From JBCCGI01 sp039029355 (lineage in GTDB: Bacteria; Planctomycetota; UBA1135; GCA-002686595): a DNA stretch of 64,000 nt. Location of the stretch: the NCBI GenBank assembly GCA_039029355.1, contig JBCCGI010000002.1, positions 124,001 to 188,000 of the forward strand, read 5' to 3'. The translations under genes and the position numbers were made by a program. Below are positions 36,486 through 45,115 of this stretch, in pieces (the first letter of the stretch is position 1; each line of letters starts with the position of its first letter). The notes below the pieces were generated by a model, which was given only the letters and a program-made list of their open reading frames with translations, was not told the DNA's origin and made no database searches.

Positions 36486-36512
36486 CCTTCCACGGCCCCA
36501 TGCCGTGGAAGG
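36486..36512 (+). terminator. Strong 11-bp hairpin
   Basis: CCTTCCACGGC (36486-36496) pairs perfectly with GCCGTGGAAGG (36502-36512) around a 5-nt loop, 6 nt after the stop codon of the small ORF. It lacks a T-run but is the most stable simple hairpin in this region and probably ends the upstream transcript. Confidence 0.6.
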
Positions 36513-36615
36513 AACACGATCTTCAGGAATTCAGCGCTCGCGGGGTTCCCTAAAGCGCACTCGGGCAGCAGTTTGCATCTGTGCGGGACCATTCGCGCGT
36601 CTTTCAAGCCCGGTT

Positions 36616-36634
36616 AGAACGTGCTTCACGTTCT
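36616..36634. promoter_or_regulatory. Perfect 8-bp inverted repeat upstream of the sigma gene, operator candidate
   Basis: AGAACGTG-CTT-CACGTTCT is an 8-bp perfect palindrome with a 3-nt centre, 40 bp before the ATG of the sigma factor gene. The position suits an operator or an attenuator. Its owner is unknown. Confidence 0.4.
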
Positions 36635-36674
36635 TTCCAGTACTGCTTTCCCTTAGTTCGGTTAGGTGGTCTCG

Positions 36675-37262
36675 ATGAGCCCTCACTCGCACGGTACGAC
36701 CGAGCATCTGCTGGAAGACGGCGGCGAAGATGCTTGGAACCAATTGATCCAACGTATTCAGGTCTATATGCAGCGCCGGTTCCGCGGCATGGTCCCAGAC
36801 CGCCTGCGCGGCGTGCTCGACACCGAGGCTCTCGTCGGCGATGGGCTCGCGAAGGCGGCGACGTCCAAGTCCCGCTTTCGTCCGGCCGGGCCGGGAAGCG
36901 CACGGGCCTACCTCGCCAAGGTCATCCGCAACCAGCTGCTGGACGCGCTGCGCAGCTCCGAGGCCGAGAAGCGCGACCCTCCGGGCGAGCTCGTCCATGA
37001 CCCGGACGAGCACCAGCTCCTCGACGACGCGCTCGATCCCGCCCAGGTTCTGGCGCAGGTCGACGAAGTGCTCGCCCTGCTGCCGGCCGTGCAGCACCTG
37101 CCCGCGCACCTGCGGATGATCGTCGAGCGGAACTACCTCGAGCAGGAGTCGCTCGCGAGCATCGAGAAGAGCACCGGCGTCGGCGAAAGCACGCTGCGTC
37201 GCTGGCGCGTCGAAGCGCTGCTGAGGCTCCAACGGCACCTTGCGGCGGGAGAGCGGCGTTGA
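36675..37262 (+). CDS. ECF-type RNA polymerase sigma factor coupled to a Ser/Thr kinase
   Basis: This 195-residue protein has region 2 at about 10-95 ('AWNQLIQRIQVYMQRRF', 'ARAYLAKVIRNQLLDALR') and region 4 at about 135-190 ('LPAHLRMIVERNYLEQESLASIEKS', helix-turn-helix 'GVGESTLRRWRVEALLRL'). I chose ATG 36675 because AGGTGG lies 5 nt upstream; GTG 36666 is an alternative adding three residues. Its stop overlaps the TTG start of the kinase gene (TTGA), a translational-coupling arrangement. ECF sigma factors linked to Ser/Thr kinases are known in planctomycetes, where phosphorylation is thought to replace an anti-sigma factor. No anti-sigma gene is present here. Confidence 0.88.
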   Translation: MSPHSHGTTEHLLEDGGEDAWNQLIQRIQVYMQRRFRGMVPDRLRGVLDTEALVGDGLAKAATSKSRFRPAGPGSARAYLAKVIRNQLLDALRSSEAEKRDPPGELVHDPDEHQLLDDALDPAQVLAQVDEVLALLPAVQHLPAHLRMIVERNYLEQESLASIEKSTGVGESTLRRWRVEALLRLQRHLAAGERR

Positions 37263-39655
37263 AGGCGGAAACGAACGCGCTCGACCTCCTGGCCGATCTG
37301 CTGGACGGCTCGGACGCGACCGACGCACAGGTCGACTCCATCAGCGCCGCGCTCGGCGAGCCGAAGAGCCGCATCCTGGGGCTGCTCGCGGCACACGAGC
37401 GGCTGTCCAGGCTCGGCGAGTTCAACCTCGACCTGCAGACCCGCGCGCAGGCGATCCCCGACTCCGTCGGACGCTATCACCTGCTGCGGGCCCTCGACGA
37501 CCCCGGCTCGCCGTCGGTCTTCGTCGCGCGCGACCCGCTGCTCGGCCGCGAGGTCGTGATCAAGCTCCCCCACCCGGGAAGGCGCGGCCGCCCGGACGCG
37601 CACGTCGTCGAGGAAGCGCGCGCCCTCGCCAAGCTGAAGCACCCCGGCGTGGTGCTGGTGCACGACGTCGCCGACGGCCAGTTCCTGGTGATGGAGTACC
37701 TCGGCGGACGCTCGCTGGCGGACGTGATCGCCGAGCAGCGGCGCCAGGCGAACGGCGCGGAGTCTGAGGACGAAGAGCTGGCCCGCCTCGCGCGCTCGCT
37801 CACCTCTCCCGAGGCCAAGGCCAAGTGCCTCGAGGCGATCGCCGACGCGCTCGCGCACTGCCACGAGCAGGGGGTCGTGCACCGCGACGTGAAGCCCGCC
37901 AACGTGATGCTGGCCGAAGACGCCGGAACCGTGCAGCCGTGCCTGGTCGATCTCGGACTCGCACACTTCGAGGAGCGCGAACGCGTTGAGGGCCAGCTGA
38001 TCGGGACCGCCGCCTACCTCGCGCCGGAGCAGGTCGCCGACGGCTCGACCGGAGCGCGTCCCGCGAGCGATCAGTACTCCTTCGGCATGCTGGCCTGCGA
38101 GCTCCTCACGGGCACCAACCCGCACCAGAAGGAGAGCCAGCTCGAGACGGTCAGCGCGGTCGCCAACGAACCGATCCAAGAGCTCCCCGGCGTGCCGAGC
38201 GAGCTGGAGGCCGTCGTGCTGCGCTGCTTGGCGCACCATCCGACCGAACGCTATGACGAGCTCGCGCAGGTGCGCGACGATCTGGAGGCGTTCCGCAAGC
38301 GCCATCCGGTATCGGCACTGCCTCCGTCAACGCCGCGCGCTGCGGCGCTGTGGATGCGGCGCAACGGGCGGCTGGTGGCGACCGCGCTGGTCGGCGTGGC
38401 GCTCCTGCTCCTCCTGGGCGCGTACGGTGAGCATAAGCGCGTGTGGGCGACGGTCAGAAGCGCCGATGGGATACCCGCGGACCGCCCGGCGGATCTGGAG
38501 CTGCAGGCGAGCGCGCTGCACAGGGCCTGGGCCGGCGCCCAGATCTTCGAAGCGGGCCCGCTCGGCTGGCTCGTCCCGGGCTCGCTTCAGACGCGTGCGG
38601 AAGACGTGATCCGGGGCTGGATGGTGAGGTCCCGCGACCTTCATTCGGAGCGGGGAGGGACCGCAAACGAAGAGGAGTGGATCGCGTTCTTTCGCGTGGA
38701 ACACCTCCTGTTCGGCGAGCTGCTGCCCGCCTACGAAATCGGCAGGCGCGGCCTGGTCGAGTACATCGAACGGCAGGGAATCACCCGGCTCTTCCGACAG
38801 ACGACGCTGCACGAGATCTTGTCCCCCCCCAGCGGCTACGGCTGGCTGCACGGCGCCCACGCGTGGTGGGAGACGCCGATGGATGCGACCCTGCCTCCCG
38901 GCGCATATCGGCTCATGACGTGGGACGCCTCGGGGCGAGAGCTGCTCGGCGAGATCGCCTTCACGCACCACGGTGCCGACGAACCGGCGCGGCGACTGGT
39001 CTCGCTCCCCGACGCCCTCGAGGACGCGGTCCACGTGCCGTCCGAGCCCATCCCGATCGGCGCGCCCGACGCGGCGGCTGTGCCCTCTCAACGCGTGCCG
39101 ATGACGTTTCCGAGCGAGACGCCCGAGCGCCGACAGACCGTCGCCCAACGCGTGCTGCCGGGCTACCGCATCGGCCCCCGGATCACGTGGCGCCAGGCCG
39201 TCGACTTCGGCGACCTGACGGGGCACACGATCACGATCCCCGCGGGTTCGGACCCCGACGCACCGGCGAAGGTCTCGATGCGCTTCGCCCGCACGTACGC
39301 CGCTGCAAAGGGCGCGCGCCTCCCGACGGCGCTTGAGGTCGCACATGCGCTCCGGCTGGCCGACAACGGACAGCTGACCGGCATCTCCCCCGTGGGAGAG
39401 CAGGGCGCAATCGAAGGCGAGTGGGTCGCCGACTTGATTCACCGCGCCGACGAGGACTCGGACGACTACTACCTGGTGTACCAGTTCCTCAAGGAGCGTC
39501 ACTGGGGCACGGAGATCCAGTGGCTCCGCTCACCTTCGGGCGCACCGATCCCCGAAGGAGGCGCGGATCGAAGCGACGCGGACCAGGCATTCCGACTCGC
39601 CCGCACCGCCGCGACTGTGGACGAGTTCCGCAGCGCCCAGACCGCGGAACTCTAA
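37259..39655 (+). CDS. Transmembrane Ser/Thr protein kinase with FGE-like C-terminal region
   Basis: This 798-residue protein starts at TTG 37259, overlapping the sigma factor stop. The kinase domain spans about 72-345: ATP Lys102 ('VVIKLPH'), Glu119, catalytic loop 'HRDVKPANV' (Asp210), 'DLG' at 231-233 in place of DFG, and 'YLAPEQ'. The glycine-rich loop is degenerate ('ALDDPGSPSVFVA' instead of GxGxxG), so activity may be altered. One membrane span lies at 372-389. The roughly 400-residue outer part ends in a segment like degraded formylglycine-generating-enzyme/SUMF1 domains ('HTITIPAGSD', 'AAAKGARLPTALEVAHAL'), probably ligand-binding rather than catalytic. It likely relays an external signal to the coupled sigma factor. 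Confidence 0.9.
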   Translation: MKAETNALDLLADLLDGSDATDAQVDSISAALGEPKSRILGLLAAHERLSRLGEFNLDLQTRAQAIPDSVGRYHLLRALDDPGSPSVFVARDPLLGREVVIKLPHPGRRGRPDAHVVEEARALAKLKHPGVVLVHDVADGQFLVMEYLGGRSLADVIAEQRRQANGAESEDEELARLARSLTSPEAKAKCLEAIADALAHCHEQGVVHRDVKPANVMLAEDAGTVQPCLVDLGLAHFEERERVEGQLIGTAAYLAPEQVADGSTGARPASDQYSFGMLACELLTGTNPHQKESQLETVSAVANEPIQELPGVPSELEAVVLRCLAHHPTERYDELAQVRDDLEAFRKRHPVSALPPSTPRAAALWMRRNGRLVATALVGVALLLLLGAYGEHKRVWATVRSADGIPADRPADLELQASALHRAWAGAQIFEAGPLGWLVPGSLQTRAEDVIRGWMVRSRDLHSERGGTANEEEWIAFFRVEHLLFGELLPAYEIGRRGLVEYIERQGITRLFRQTTLHEILSPPSGYGWLHGAHAWWETPMDATLPPGAYRLMTWDASGRELLGEIAFTHHGADEPARRLVSLPDALEDAVHVPSEPIPIGAPDAAAVPSQRVPMTFPSETPERRQTVAQRVLPGYRIGPRITWRQAVDFGDLTGHTITIPAGSDPDAPAKVSMRFARTYAAAKGARLPTALEVAHALRLADNGQLTGISPVGEQGAIEGEWVADLIHRADEDSDDYYLVYQFLKERHWGTEIQWLRSPSGAPIPEGGADRSDADQAFRLARTAATVDEFRSAQTAEL

Positions 39656-39708
39656 CCTCTAGCTTCGCCTCACGCGGAGATCACCCCTTCTGACAACGGT
39701 ACCCATCG

Positions 39709-40131
39709 ATGCCTCTGAAAGTGACCGCCCACACTCTCAAGACGAAGAACGCCGCAGCCTCGCTCGACACCGGCAACCTGCTGGTGCTGATCGGAAGGCT
39801 CCGCATGCACACCTCGGTCGTCGTCGAGGCGGAGGACCCGGTCGAAGCCCTCTATCACGTTCTGGATACGGAGTACCCGGGACGCGTCAAGCCGCAGATG
39901 GGCAAGGAGCCCGGCGGCATGTCGGTCTACAAGTACATCTACTGCGAGGACATCGACAACTACAAGCGCAAGTGCTGTCAGGCGCAGAGCTGGGAGATCC
40001 AGCTCGACGACGGTCAGGAGAACCTGATCGTCAGCGCGGAGCTCGAGGACGCCGAGGCACCCGCCGGTGTGCCCACGATGTACGTCGTGACGCCCGACGG
40101 GACCCTGGAGCCAAGCAACCCGGCGCAGTAG
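39709..40131 (+). CDS. Conserved-looking cytoplasmic protein of unknown function
   Basis: This 140-residue protein has no signal peptide or membrane segment. It begins with a mixed alpha/beta stretch ('LLVLIGRLRMHTSVVVEAEDPVEALYHVLD'), has two adjacent Cys in 'NYKRKCCQAQSWEIQL' plus one in 'IYCEDIDNY', and an acidic 'AELEDAEAPAG' segment. I do not recognise a family. It lies 53 bp downstream of the kinase gene on the same strand and may be a kinase substrate or partner; this rests on position only. It converges with the DUF4388 gene, with 15 bp between stops. Confidence 0.7.
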   Translation: MPLKVTAHTLKTKNAAASLDTGNLLVLIGRLRMHTSVVVEAEDPVEALYHVLDTEYPGRVKPQMGKEPGGMSVYKYIYCEDIDNYKRKCCQAQSWEIQLDDGQENLIVSAELEDAEAPAGVPTMYVVTPDGTLEPSNPAQ

Positions 40132-40146
40132 AGAAGAGAGCTCGAC

Positions 40147-41817
40147 CTAGGCCGCGTTCTCGCGCAGCTCGTCGTCTTCGCTCTCCGCATCCCCCGACTC
40201 CGCGGCGTCGTCGGACGCCTCGGGGACGTCCTCCTCGGACGCTTCGGGGTCGTCGCGGCTCTCCGACTCATCCGAAGCCTCGGGCTCTTCCGAAGCCTCG
40301 GGCTCTTCCGAAGCCTCGGGCTCTTCCGAAGCCTCGGGCTCATCGGACGCCTGAGGATCGGCCGGAGCCTCGGGCTCGGCGTCTTCCTCTTCGTCGGCAG
40401 CTTCAGGCTCGGCCTGATCGGGAGCGTCGGCATCCGACGGCTCCTCGTCCGACGCGGCCTCTTCGAGGGCGGCGGCCTCCTCGGCCGGCTGCTCCTGGTC
40501 GTCTTCGGAGGGCGGCTCTTCGGCCGGCTCGCCTTCCGGACTGTCCGCGGCTTCGGCTTCGGCTTCGGCCGGGTGCGGCTCTTCGTCAGCCGGCTCGGGC
40601 TCGGCGACGGCTTCGGGGTCGAAGTCGAGATCGGCGGTGGGCTCGGCCTCCGCGACCTCCGAAGCACCATCGCCTTCCGCGACGGGTGCGGGCGCTTCGT
40701 CTTCGTATTCGGCGGGCTCCGGGGCTTGTTCGCTCGGCGGCTCGGCGACCGGAGCCCCGTCGGGCGCGACGCCAAAGGCCTCGGCTTGGCCTAGCTCCGC
40801 CTCGTCGAGGCCCTCGCGCTGGGAAGCGTCGGGGAGCTCGGGCAGTCCGGCGATGACCTGGGCCATGGTGGGGTTCAGCTGCTGGTCCAGCTCATGGAAC
40901 GCCTGCTGGGCCAGCTCGGCCTCGGAGTCGTCCTCGAGCTGGGCGGCGATGACCCCGCCGAGCTCGACCTCGACGTCGCCTTCTCCGCTTCCGAACACCA
41001 GTCCGCTGCCGAGCTCGGCTTCGATCTCGGACCCGAGATCCTCGATGCTGAGGTCGGCCTCCTCCTGCTCGGGCACAGGCAGGGCGGGCGCGGTCGGAGC
41101 GGCGGGGCGGGCGGCCTCGTCGTGCTGGCGAGCGCTCTCGAGCAGCAGGCCGACGACGTTCATGCAGATGTCCTGGCGCTGGATGACGCGCTCGCCCGGG
41201 TAGTAGCGGAAGCGCGCGTCGTCCTGGGAGAACAGCCGGCTGCCGAGCGCTTGGATCTGCTGCTCGAGCGCGCTGCTCAGCTGCTGCTGCGTGATGTAGC
41301 CCTGCCGCACCAGCAGCCCGCCGACGGTCTCGTTTGCCCGACGGCCGTGCTCGAGGAGGCGCATCAGGTCGGGGCGACTGACCGCGTTGGCCGAGATCAG
41401 GAGCTCGCCCAGCAGCATGCCGTTCGGCGGGTTGTCGCCGTGCGCGTAGACCAGGAAGCCGCTGTCGAACTGGAGGACGAAGGTCTCGTTCTCGCCGTAG
41501 ATCCGCAGCACGCCCGACGCGTGGACCTCGGCGAGGAAGCCCACGATGCTCGTGATGGGCACCGCCGACGTCGCGCCCATGAGCCCGGGAACCTCGGCGA
41601 CCGTGCCGGCGATCGAGTTCGCCTGGGGCGAGCGCAGCGCACGGATCGCTTGATTGATGTGCTTGCAGGCTCGGTCGAGCTGCCCGACGATCAGCTTGTC
41701 TTCGCTGGCCTCGGAGACCTTGAGAGTCCGGATCCACGTCCGCATGGACGTGCCGGTGGCCTTGAGTGACTCGGCGAGCCGCCGAAGGTCTTGTTGGGCC
41801 TCGGGGATTTCGGGCAT
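40147..41817 (-). CDS. DUF4388 (PATAN-like) protein with long acidic low-complexity tail
   Basis: This is a 556-residue protein counted from ATG 41817; a TTG at 41859 would add 14 residues, and neither start has a good ribosome binding site. Residues of about 85-230 match DUF4388: 'SIVGFLAEVHASGVLRIYGE', 'FVLQFDSGFLVYAHGDNPP', 'LLGELLISANAVSRPDLMRLL', 'VGGLLVRQGYITQQQLSSALEQQIQAL'. This is the pattern of type IV pilus/gliding-related PATAN-like regulators. The last about 320 residues are dominated by Glu, Ala, Pro, Asp and Ser, including the tandem hexapeptide EEPEAS. Such domains occur in bacterial signalling and motility control. It converges with the kinase operon. Confidence 0.85.
   Translation of the reverse strand: MPEIPEAQQDLRRLAESLKATGTSMRTWIRTLKVSEASEDKLIVGQLDRACKHINQAIRALRSPQANSIAGTVAEVPGLMGATSAVPITSIVGFLAEVHASGVLRIYGENETFVLQFDSGFLVYAHGDNPPNGMLLGELLISANAVSRPDLMRLLEHGRRANETVGGLLVRQGYITQQQLSSALEQQIQALGSRLFSQDDARFRYYPGERVIQRQDICMNVVGLLLESARQHDEAARPAAPTAPALPVPEQEEADLSIEDLGSEIEAELGSGLVFGSGEGDVEVELGGVIAAQLEDDSEAELAQQAFHELDQQLNPTMAQVIAGLPELPDASQREGLDEAELGQAEAFGVAPDGAPVAEPPSEQAPEPAEYEDEAPAPVAEGDGASEVAEAEPTADLDFDPEAVAEPEPADEEPHPAEAEAEAADSPEGEPAEEPPSEDDQEQPAEEAAALEEAASDEEPSDADAPDQAEPEAADEEEDAEPEAPADPQASDEPEASEEPEASEEPEASEEPEASDESESRDDPEASEEDVPEASDDAAESGDAESEDDELRENAA
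40271..40342 (-). repeat. 18-bp tandem repeat, four copies
   Basis: Four consecutive near-identical units of tccgaagcctcgggctct (the last differs by one base) encode the hexapeptide repeat EEPEAS in the acidic tail of the DUF4388 protein. Flanking sequence holds decayed copies. Copy number may vary between strains by slippage. Confidence 0.9.
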
Positions 41818-41951
41818 GTGGGGCAGGGGGCGGTAGGGACGCTTCTCAAGGGTCGGCAAGCGTCAGGCCGGACCTGAGCCGCATCCGCGGGATTTTGGGG
41901 TCGGCTCGGCCACGACAGGGCTCGGACCGCCACGGTCGGGAAGGAAGTTCC

Positions 41952-43445
41952 CTAACGGAGGACCAGGCGGAGCCCGTCCGCGTACCCGTCGTTCATCCCG
42001 ACCGCGGGATTGGCCTCGAGCCGAACGAGCACCGACCGAACCCCGCGCGGCACCGTGCCCGTGGCGCTTCGGTGGACGAAGCCGGTGGCGCCGTCGCGGT
42101 CCTCGGCCGTGACCGGTGCGAGCTCGGCGTGCGCGAGCTCCTCGCCGCCTGCATCCAGAAAGCGCGCGGTCAGGCGACAGGCGTCCGCCTGGTCCGCGAA
42201 GCCCCCGAGCCAGCCCGAGAGCTCGTACTCGACCCCGCCCGAGAGCTCGGCGGCCAGCGGGCGGAGGTCGATCTCCTGCTCCATCCAGGTGGGCTCGGCG
42301 GTGCCGCCGCCGGCGAAGAAGCTCGCCCCGCAGCCCTCGGGCAGCGCGTCGCCCGGGCCGGGGAAGCCCTCTCCGGCGCCGTAGGTGAGGACGGTCATCC
42401 AGCTCGGATCGTCCCAGCCCGCCACCGACGCATCCGGCGCGCCCGAGTAGTGGGCGAAGCCGCGCTCGAGCTCGGCGTCGCCGTGGAAGATCAGGTTGGC
42501 TCCGAGCGCAGGCTTCGGCGGCGCGGTCTTCTCGCGGCCCAGCACGACGCCGTCGAGCTCCCACTCGGGCCGGAGCGCGACCCCCAGGTGATGCAACGCG
42601 GTCGTCGCCAGGTCGCAGGGCTGGGGCGGTGGCCAGATCTCGCCGCGCGCGACGCGCGGGCCGCTGACGACCAGCGGCACCTTGCGGTGGGAGGGCAGGT
42701 TGCGCCCGTGTCCCAGCCCCTGCGAGCCGCCGTGGTCCGAAGAGACGAGGATGAGCCAGTCCTCGTCGCCGTGGGTCGGACGCGCGCGGATGGCGTCGAG
42801 AAGGAAGCCAATGCCCTCGTCGACCTGCGTCAGCATCCGCCGATACAGCGGGTCCTCGGCGTAGTAGTGCGCATTGCCTTCGAGGTGCCCGACGCCGTCG
42901 AGCTCGCCGAACATGATCACCGCGAGGTCCGGGTCCGCGTCGCGCAGGTGTTCGGCGAGGTCCGCCACACTCTTTGCGTCGCAGCTCTCGTCGTCGAAGT
43001 AGTCGTCGTCGTAGTCGTAGTACTCGTGGTAGATGACGCGGTCCGCGCCGCTGGGGGCGACCAGGCCGTCCTCGATGGGACGCCAGCAGTTGGCGCTCGC
43101 CGCGCGCGCCTCGGGCCGCGCCTCCTTCAGCCGCTGGATCACGTGCGGATAGCGGCCGTAGCGCGGCGCCTCGAACGCGTTGTCGGGCACGCCGTGCTTG
43201 TCCCAGTGCACGCCGTTGAGGAAGGTCGACCAGCCCGACCCCGAGATCGTGGTGCTCTCGGCGCGCGCTTCGAGGCTCCACGCTCCGCGCCGGATCAGGC
43301 GATCCAGGTTCGGAGTGCGCGCGAGCGCGATGGCGTCGGGCAGAAAGCCGTCGACGAAGACCATCAGCACTTTCGGCGTGGGCTCGTCGACCGGCGCGTC
43401 CTGTGCGAGGGTCCCCAGGGCGATCAGGGCGGCTAGCGACCGCAT
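41952..43445 (-). CDS. Secreted alkaline-phosphatase-superfamily phosphodiesterase
   Basis: This 497-residue protein starts at ATG 43445 with a short signal peptide ('SLAALIALGTLAQDAP'). Residues of about 25-310 are a type I phosphodiesterase/nucleotide pyrophosphatase domain: 'VLMVFVDGFLPDAI' (first metal Asp), 'ESTTISGSGWSTFLNGV' with the Thr/Ser nucleophile, 'VIMFGELDGVGH' and 'LILVSSDHGGSQGLGHG' (metal Asp and His). The C-terminal about 160 residues look like a carbohydrate-binding jelly roll ('VEYELSGWLGGFADQADACRLTARF'). It probably cleaves a phosphodiester or sulfate ester outside the cell; the substrate is unknown. It starts 10 bp after the HEAT-repeat gene in a minus-strand series. 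Confidence 0.88.
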   Translation of the reverse strand: MRSLAALIALGTLAQDAPVDEPTPKVLMVFVDGFLPDAIALARTPNLDRLIRRGAWSLEARAESTTISGSGWSTFLNGVHWDKHGVPDNAFEAPRYGRYPHVIQRLKEARPEARAASANCWRPIEDGLVAPSGADRVIYHEYYDYDDDYFDDESCDAKSVADLAEHLRDADPDLAVIMFGELDGVGHLEGNAHYYAEDPLYRRMLTQVDEGIGFLLDAIRARPTHGDEDWLILVSSDHGGSQGLGHGRNLPSHRKVPLVVSGPRVARGEIWPPPQPCDLATTALHHLGVALRPEWELDGVVLGREKTAPPKPALGANLIFHGDAELERGFAHYSGAPDASVAGWDDPSWMTVLTYGAGEGFPGPGDALPEGCGASFFAGGGTAEPTWMEQEIDLRPLAAELSGGVEYELSGWLGGFADQADACRLTARFLDAGGEELAHAELAPVTAEDRDGATGFVHRSATGTVPRGVRSVLVRLEANPAVGMNDGYADGLRLVLR

Positions 43446-43455
43446 CGGCGCCACT

Positions 43456-44661
43456 CTACAGCTCGCCGCCGACCGCGCCGAGCGCCTCGCGTACGCTCGC
43501 GCGCAGCCCCTGGGCTTGCGGCAGGGTGTCGACCAGCGCGCGCGACCAGGCGCTGAGCGCCTTCGGGCGCAGGTCCTCGACGGCGTCGGGCCCCTTGGAG
43601 ACGCGCAGCACCTCGGCGCGCTCGCCCTCGGGCGCCGACAGGTAGAAGGCCTCGACGTCGCAGCCGGGGAGGCCCCAGAACGTCTCGGACTCGAGCTCCG
43701 AGGCGAGCTTGGCCCAGGTCGAGCGCAGCCCGGCAACGGTCCCCTCGGGCAGCTCGAGCGCCAGCGCGTTGCCGGTGCCCACAAGCAGCCGGTCGTCGTC
43801 GGTCCAGCGCAGGAAGAACTCGCCGCGCCGGCAGGAGCGCACTTCGAGGCCGAAGGCCTCGCCCGCGACCGGCTGGCCGGCGCGGGCCACGGTCGGCAGC
43901 TCGGGCGGGTCCTCGCACAGCTCAGCGACGCGCGCCGCGATGCGCCCGATCGCAGCCGCGTTCTCGGGCTCGGTCGGAGGCCGCTCGGGCGCGAACTCGA
44001 AGCCCTCGCCGAACCGCCGGCGCAGGGCGCCAAAGGCCTCGAAACGCGCGATTTTGCCGGTATCGAGGTCGAAGAAGCGGTCGGTGCGGCGGAGGTCCTC
44101 GACGACGTAGGAGAGCGCGCAGGGATCGCCCCAGCGGTCGAGCAGCAGCGCCGCCTCGCGCCGCACGCGATCCTGCGGGTCGAGCAGCAGCGGCACGACG
44201 CGGTCGAGCAGCGCGCGGTCGTCGAGGGTGCCGAGCCCCGCGACGGCGGCTACGCGCACGGCGGCCAGCGGGTCGGCGGAAAGCGCAACGAAGCGCCCGC
44301 TCTCGGCCGCACGCGCCGTGCGGCTGAGCGAACGCGCGGCCGACGGACGCCACGGGAAGTCCGGGTCGCCGAGCGCGGTCCAGAGGTCGTCGCGCAGCGC
44401 GTCGCTCTCGAGCTGGCCGAGCACCTCGACCAGGTCGACGCCGAGCGTGGCCAGCCCGGCGGTGGTCCCGCCGCTCGCGGCCAGGACGGCCTCGGCCGCG
44501 GGCTCGCCGAGCCGCACCAGGCGCTGCGCGGCCTGCGGGCGGACGACCGGCGACCCCTCGCGGGCCAGGCGCAGGTAGCGCTCAAGCTCGGTCTCCTCGG
44601 GCGCGTCCTGCCCGGAGAAGGCGGCCGCCGCCAGGAAGAGCGCGAGGAGCGCGCGCGTCAT
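43456..44661 (-). CDS. Secreted HEAT-repeat protein
   Basis: This 401-residue protein has an N-terminal signal peptide ('RALLALFLAAAAFSGQ'). Residues of about 25-200 are HEAT-like helical repeats ('GSPVVRPQAAQRLVRLGEPA', 'DPLAAVRVAAVAGLGTLDDRALL', 'DPQDRVRREAALLLDRWGD'). The C-terminal half is mixed alpha/beta and not recognised. HEAT scaffolds bind proteins; in planctomycetes they are common on exported proteins. It has 10-bp gaps to both the DUF3299 gene upstream and the phosphodiesterase downstream, so the three are presumably one transcript. Confidence 0.82.
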   Translation of the reverse strand: MTRALLALFLAAAAFSGQDAPEETELERYLRLAREGSPVVRPQAAQRLVRLGEPAAEAVLAASGGTTAGLATLGVDLVEVLGQLESDALRDDLWTALGDPDFPWRPSAARSLSRTARAAESGRFVALSADPLAAVRVAAVAGLGTLDDRALLDRVVPLLLDPQDRVRREAALLLDRWGDPCALSYVVEDLRRTDRFFDLDTGKIARFEAFGALRRRFGEGFEFAPERPPTEPENAAAIGRIAARVAELCEDPPELPTVARAGQPVAGEAFGLEVRSCRRGEFFLRWTDDDRLLVGTGNALALELPEGTVAGLRSTWAKLASELESETFWGLPGCDVEAFYLSAPEGERAEVLRVSKGPDAVEDLRPKALSAWSRALVDTLPQAQGLRASVREALGAVGGEL

Positions 44662-44671
44662 CGCCGGAGGC

Positions 44672-45106
44672 CTACAGGAAGTCGCCGTCGAGCCGGTAGA
44701 GGCTGTCGACGAAGCCGTCCTTCATCTCCTCACCCACCGACAGCGTGCCGATGAAGCTGAGCTCGCCCGGCTTGAAGTCGGTCTTCTGAGGGAGCTTGAT
44801 GCGGACGAAGTGGTTCGGCAGCGGCGTCCCCGTGCACTGGCACGAGTCCGCGACGAGCATGAACGTGTCGGTCGCGTTGCGGAACTGCGACTGCATGTAG
44901 CCGCTGATCACGACCTTGCGGCCGTCGAGTCTCTTGATCTTGTCCGGCAGCTCCTTGCCCTGCTGCCAGTCGACGCTGACCAGGGTCAGGATGTCGATCT
45001 CGACCGGATCCTCCCAGACGGCGGCGGCAGGCGCCGGCGACGACGCGCCGACCGCAAGCGGGACGAAGGCAAGCAGGGCCAGAACCGAGCTCGGGATCCA
45101 TCTCAT
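44672..45106 (-). CDS. DUF3299 domain protein, exported
   Basis: This 144-residue protein has a signal peptide ('SSVLALLAFVPLAVGASSP'). The DUF3299 core is recognisable: 'LDGRKVVISGYMQSQF', 'FMLVADSCQCTGTPLP', 'FVRIKL' and 'FIGTLSVGEEMKDGFVDSLYRLDG'. The paired Cys ('CQC') may bind metal or haem. The role of DUF3299 is not established; such genes often sit beside MacB/FtsX-type ABC transporters, as here. It starts 9 bp after the related lipoprotein gene. Confidence 0.85.
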   Translation of the reverse strand: MRWIPSSVLALLAFVPLAVGASSPAPAAAVWEDPVEIDILTLVSVDWQQGKELPDKIKRLDGRKVVISGYMQSQFRNATDTFMLVADSCQCTGTPLPNHFVRIKLPQKTDFKPGELSFIGTLSVGEEMKDGFVDSLYRLDGDFL

Positions 45107-45115
45107 GATGCGCTC

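Noticed and set aside
36531..37328. Minus-strand frame overlapping the ECF sigma factor
   Set aside because: No domain, and it covers the promoter and coding region of a clear sigma factor on the other strand.
40271..40342. CRISPR-like array
   Set aside because: The 18-bp units are contiguous without spacers and encode a hexapeptide repeat inside a gene.
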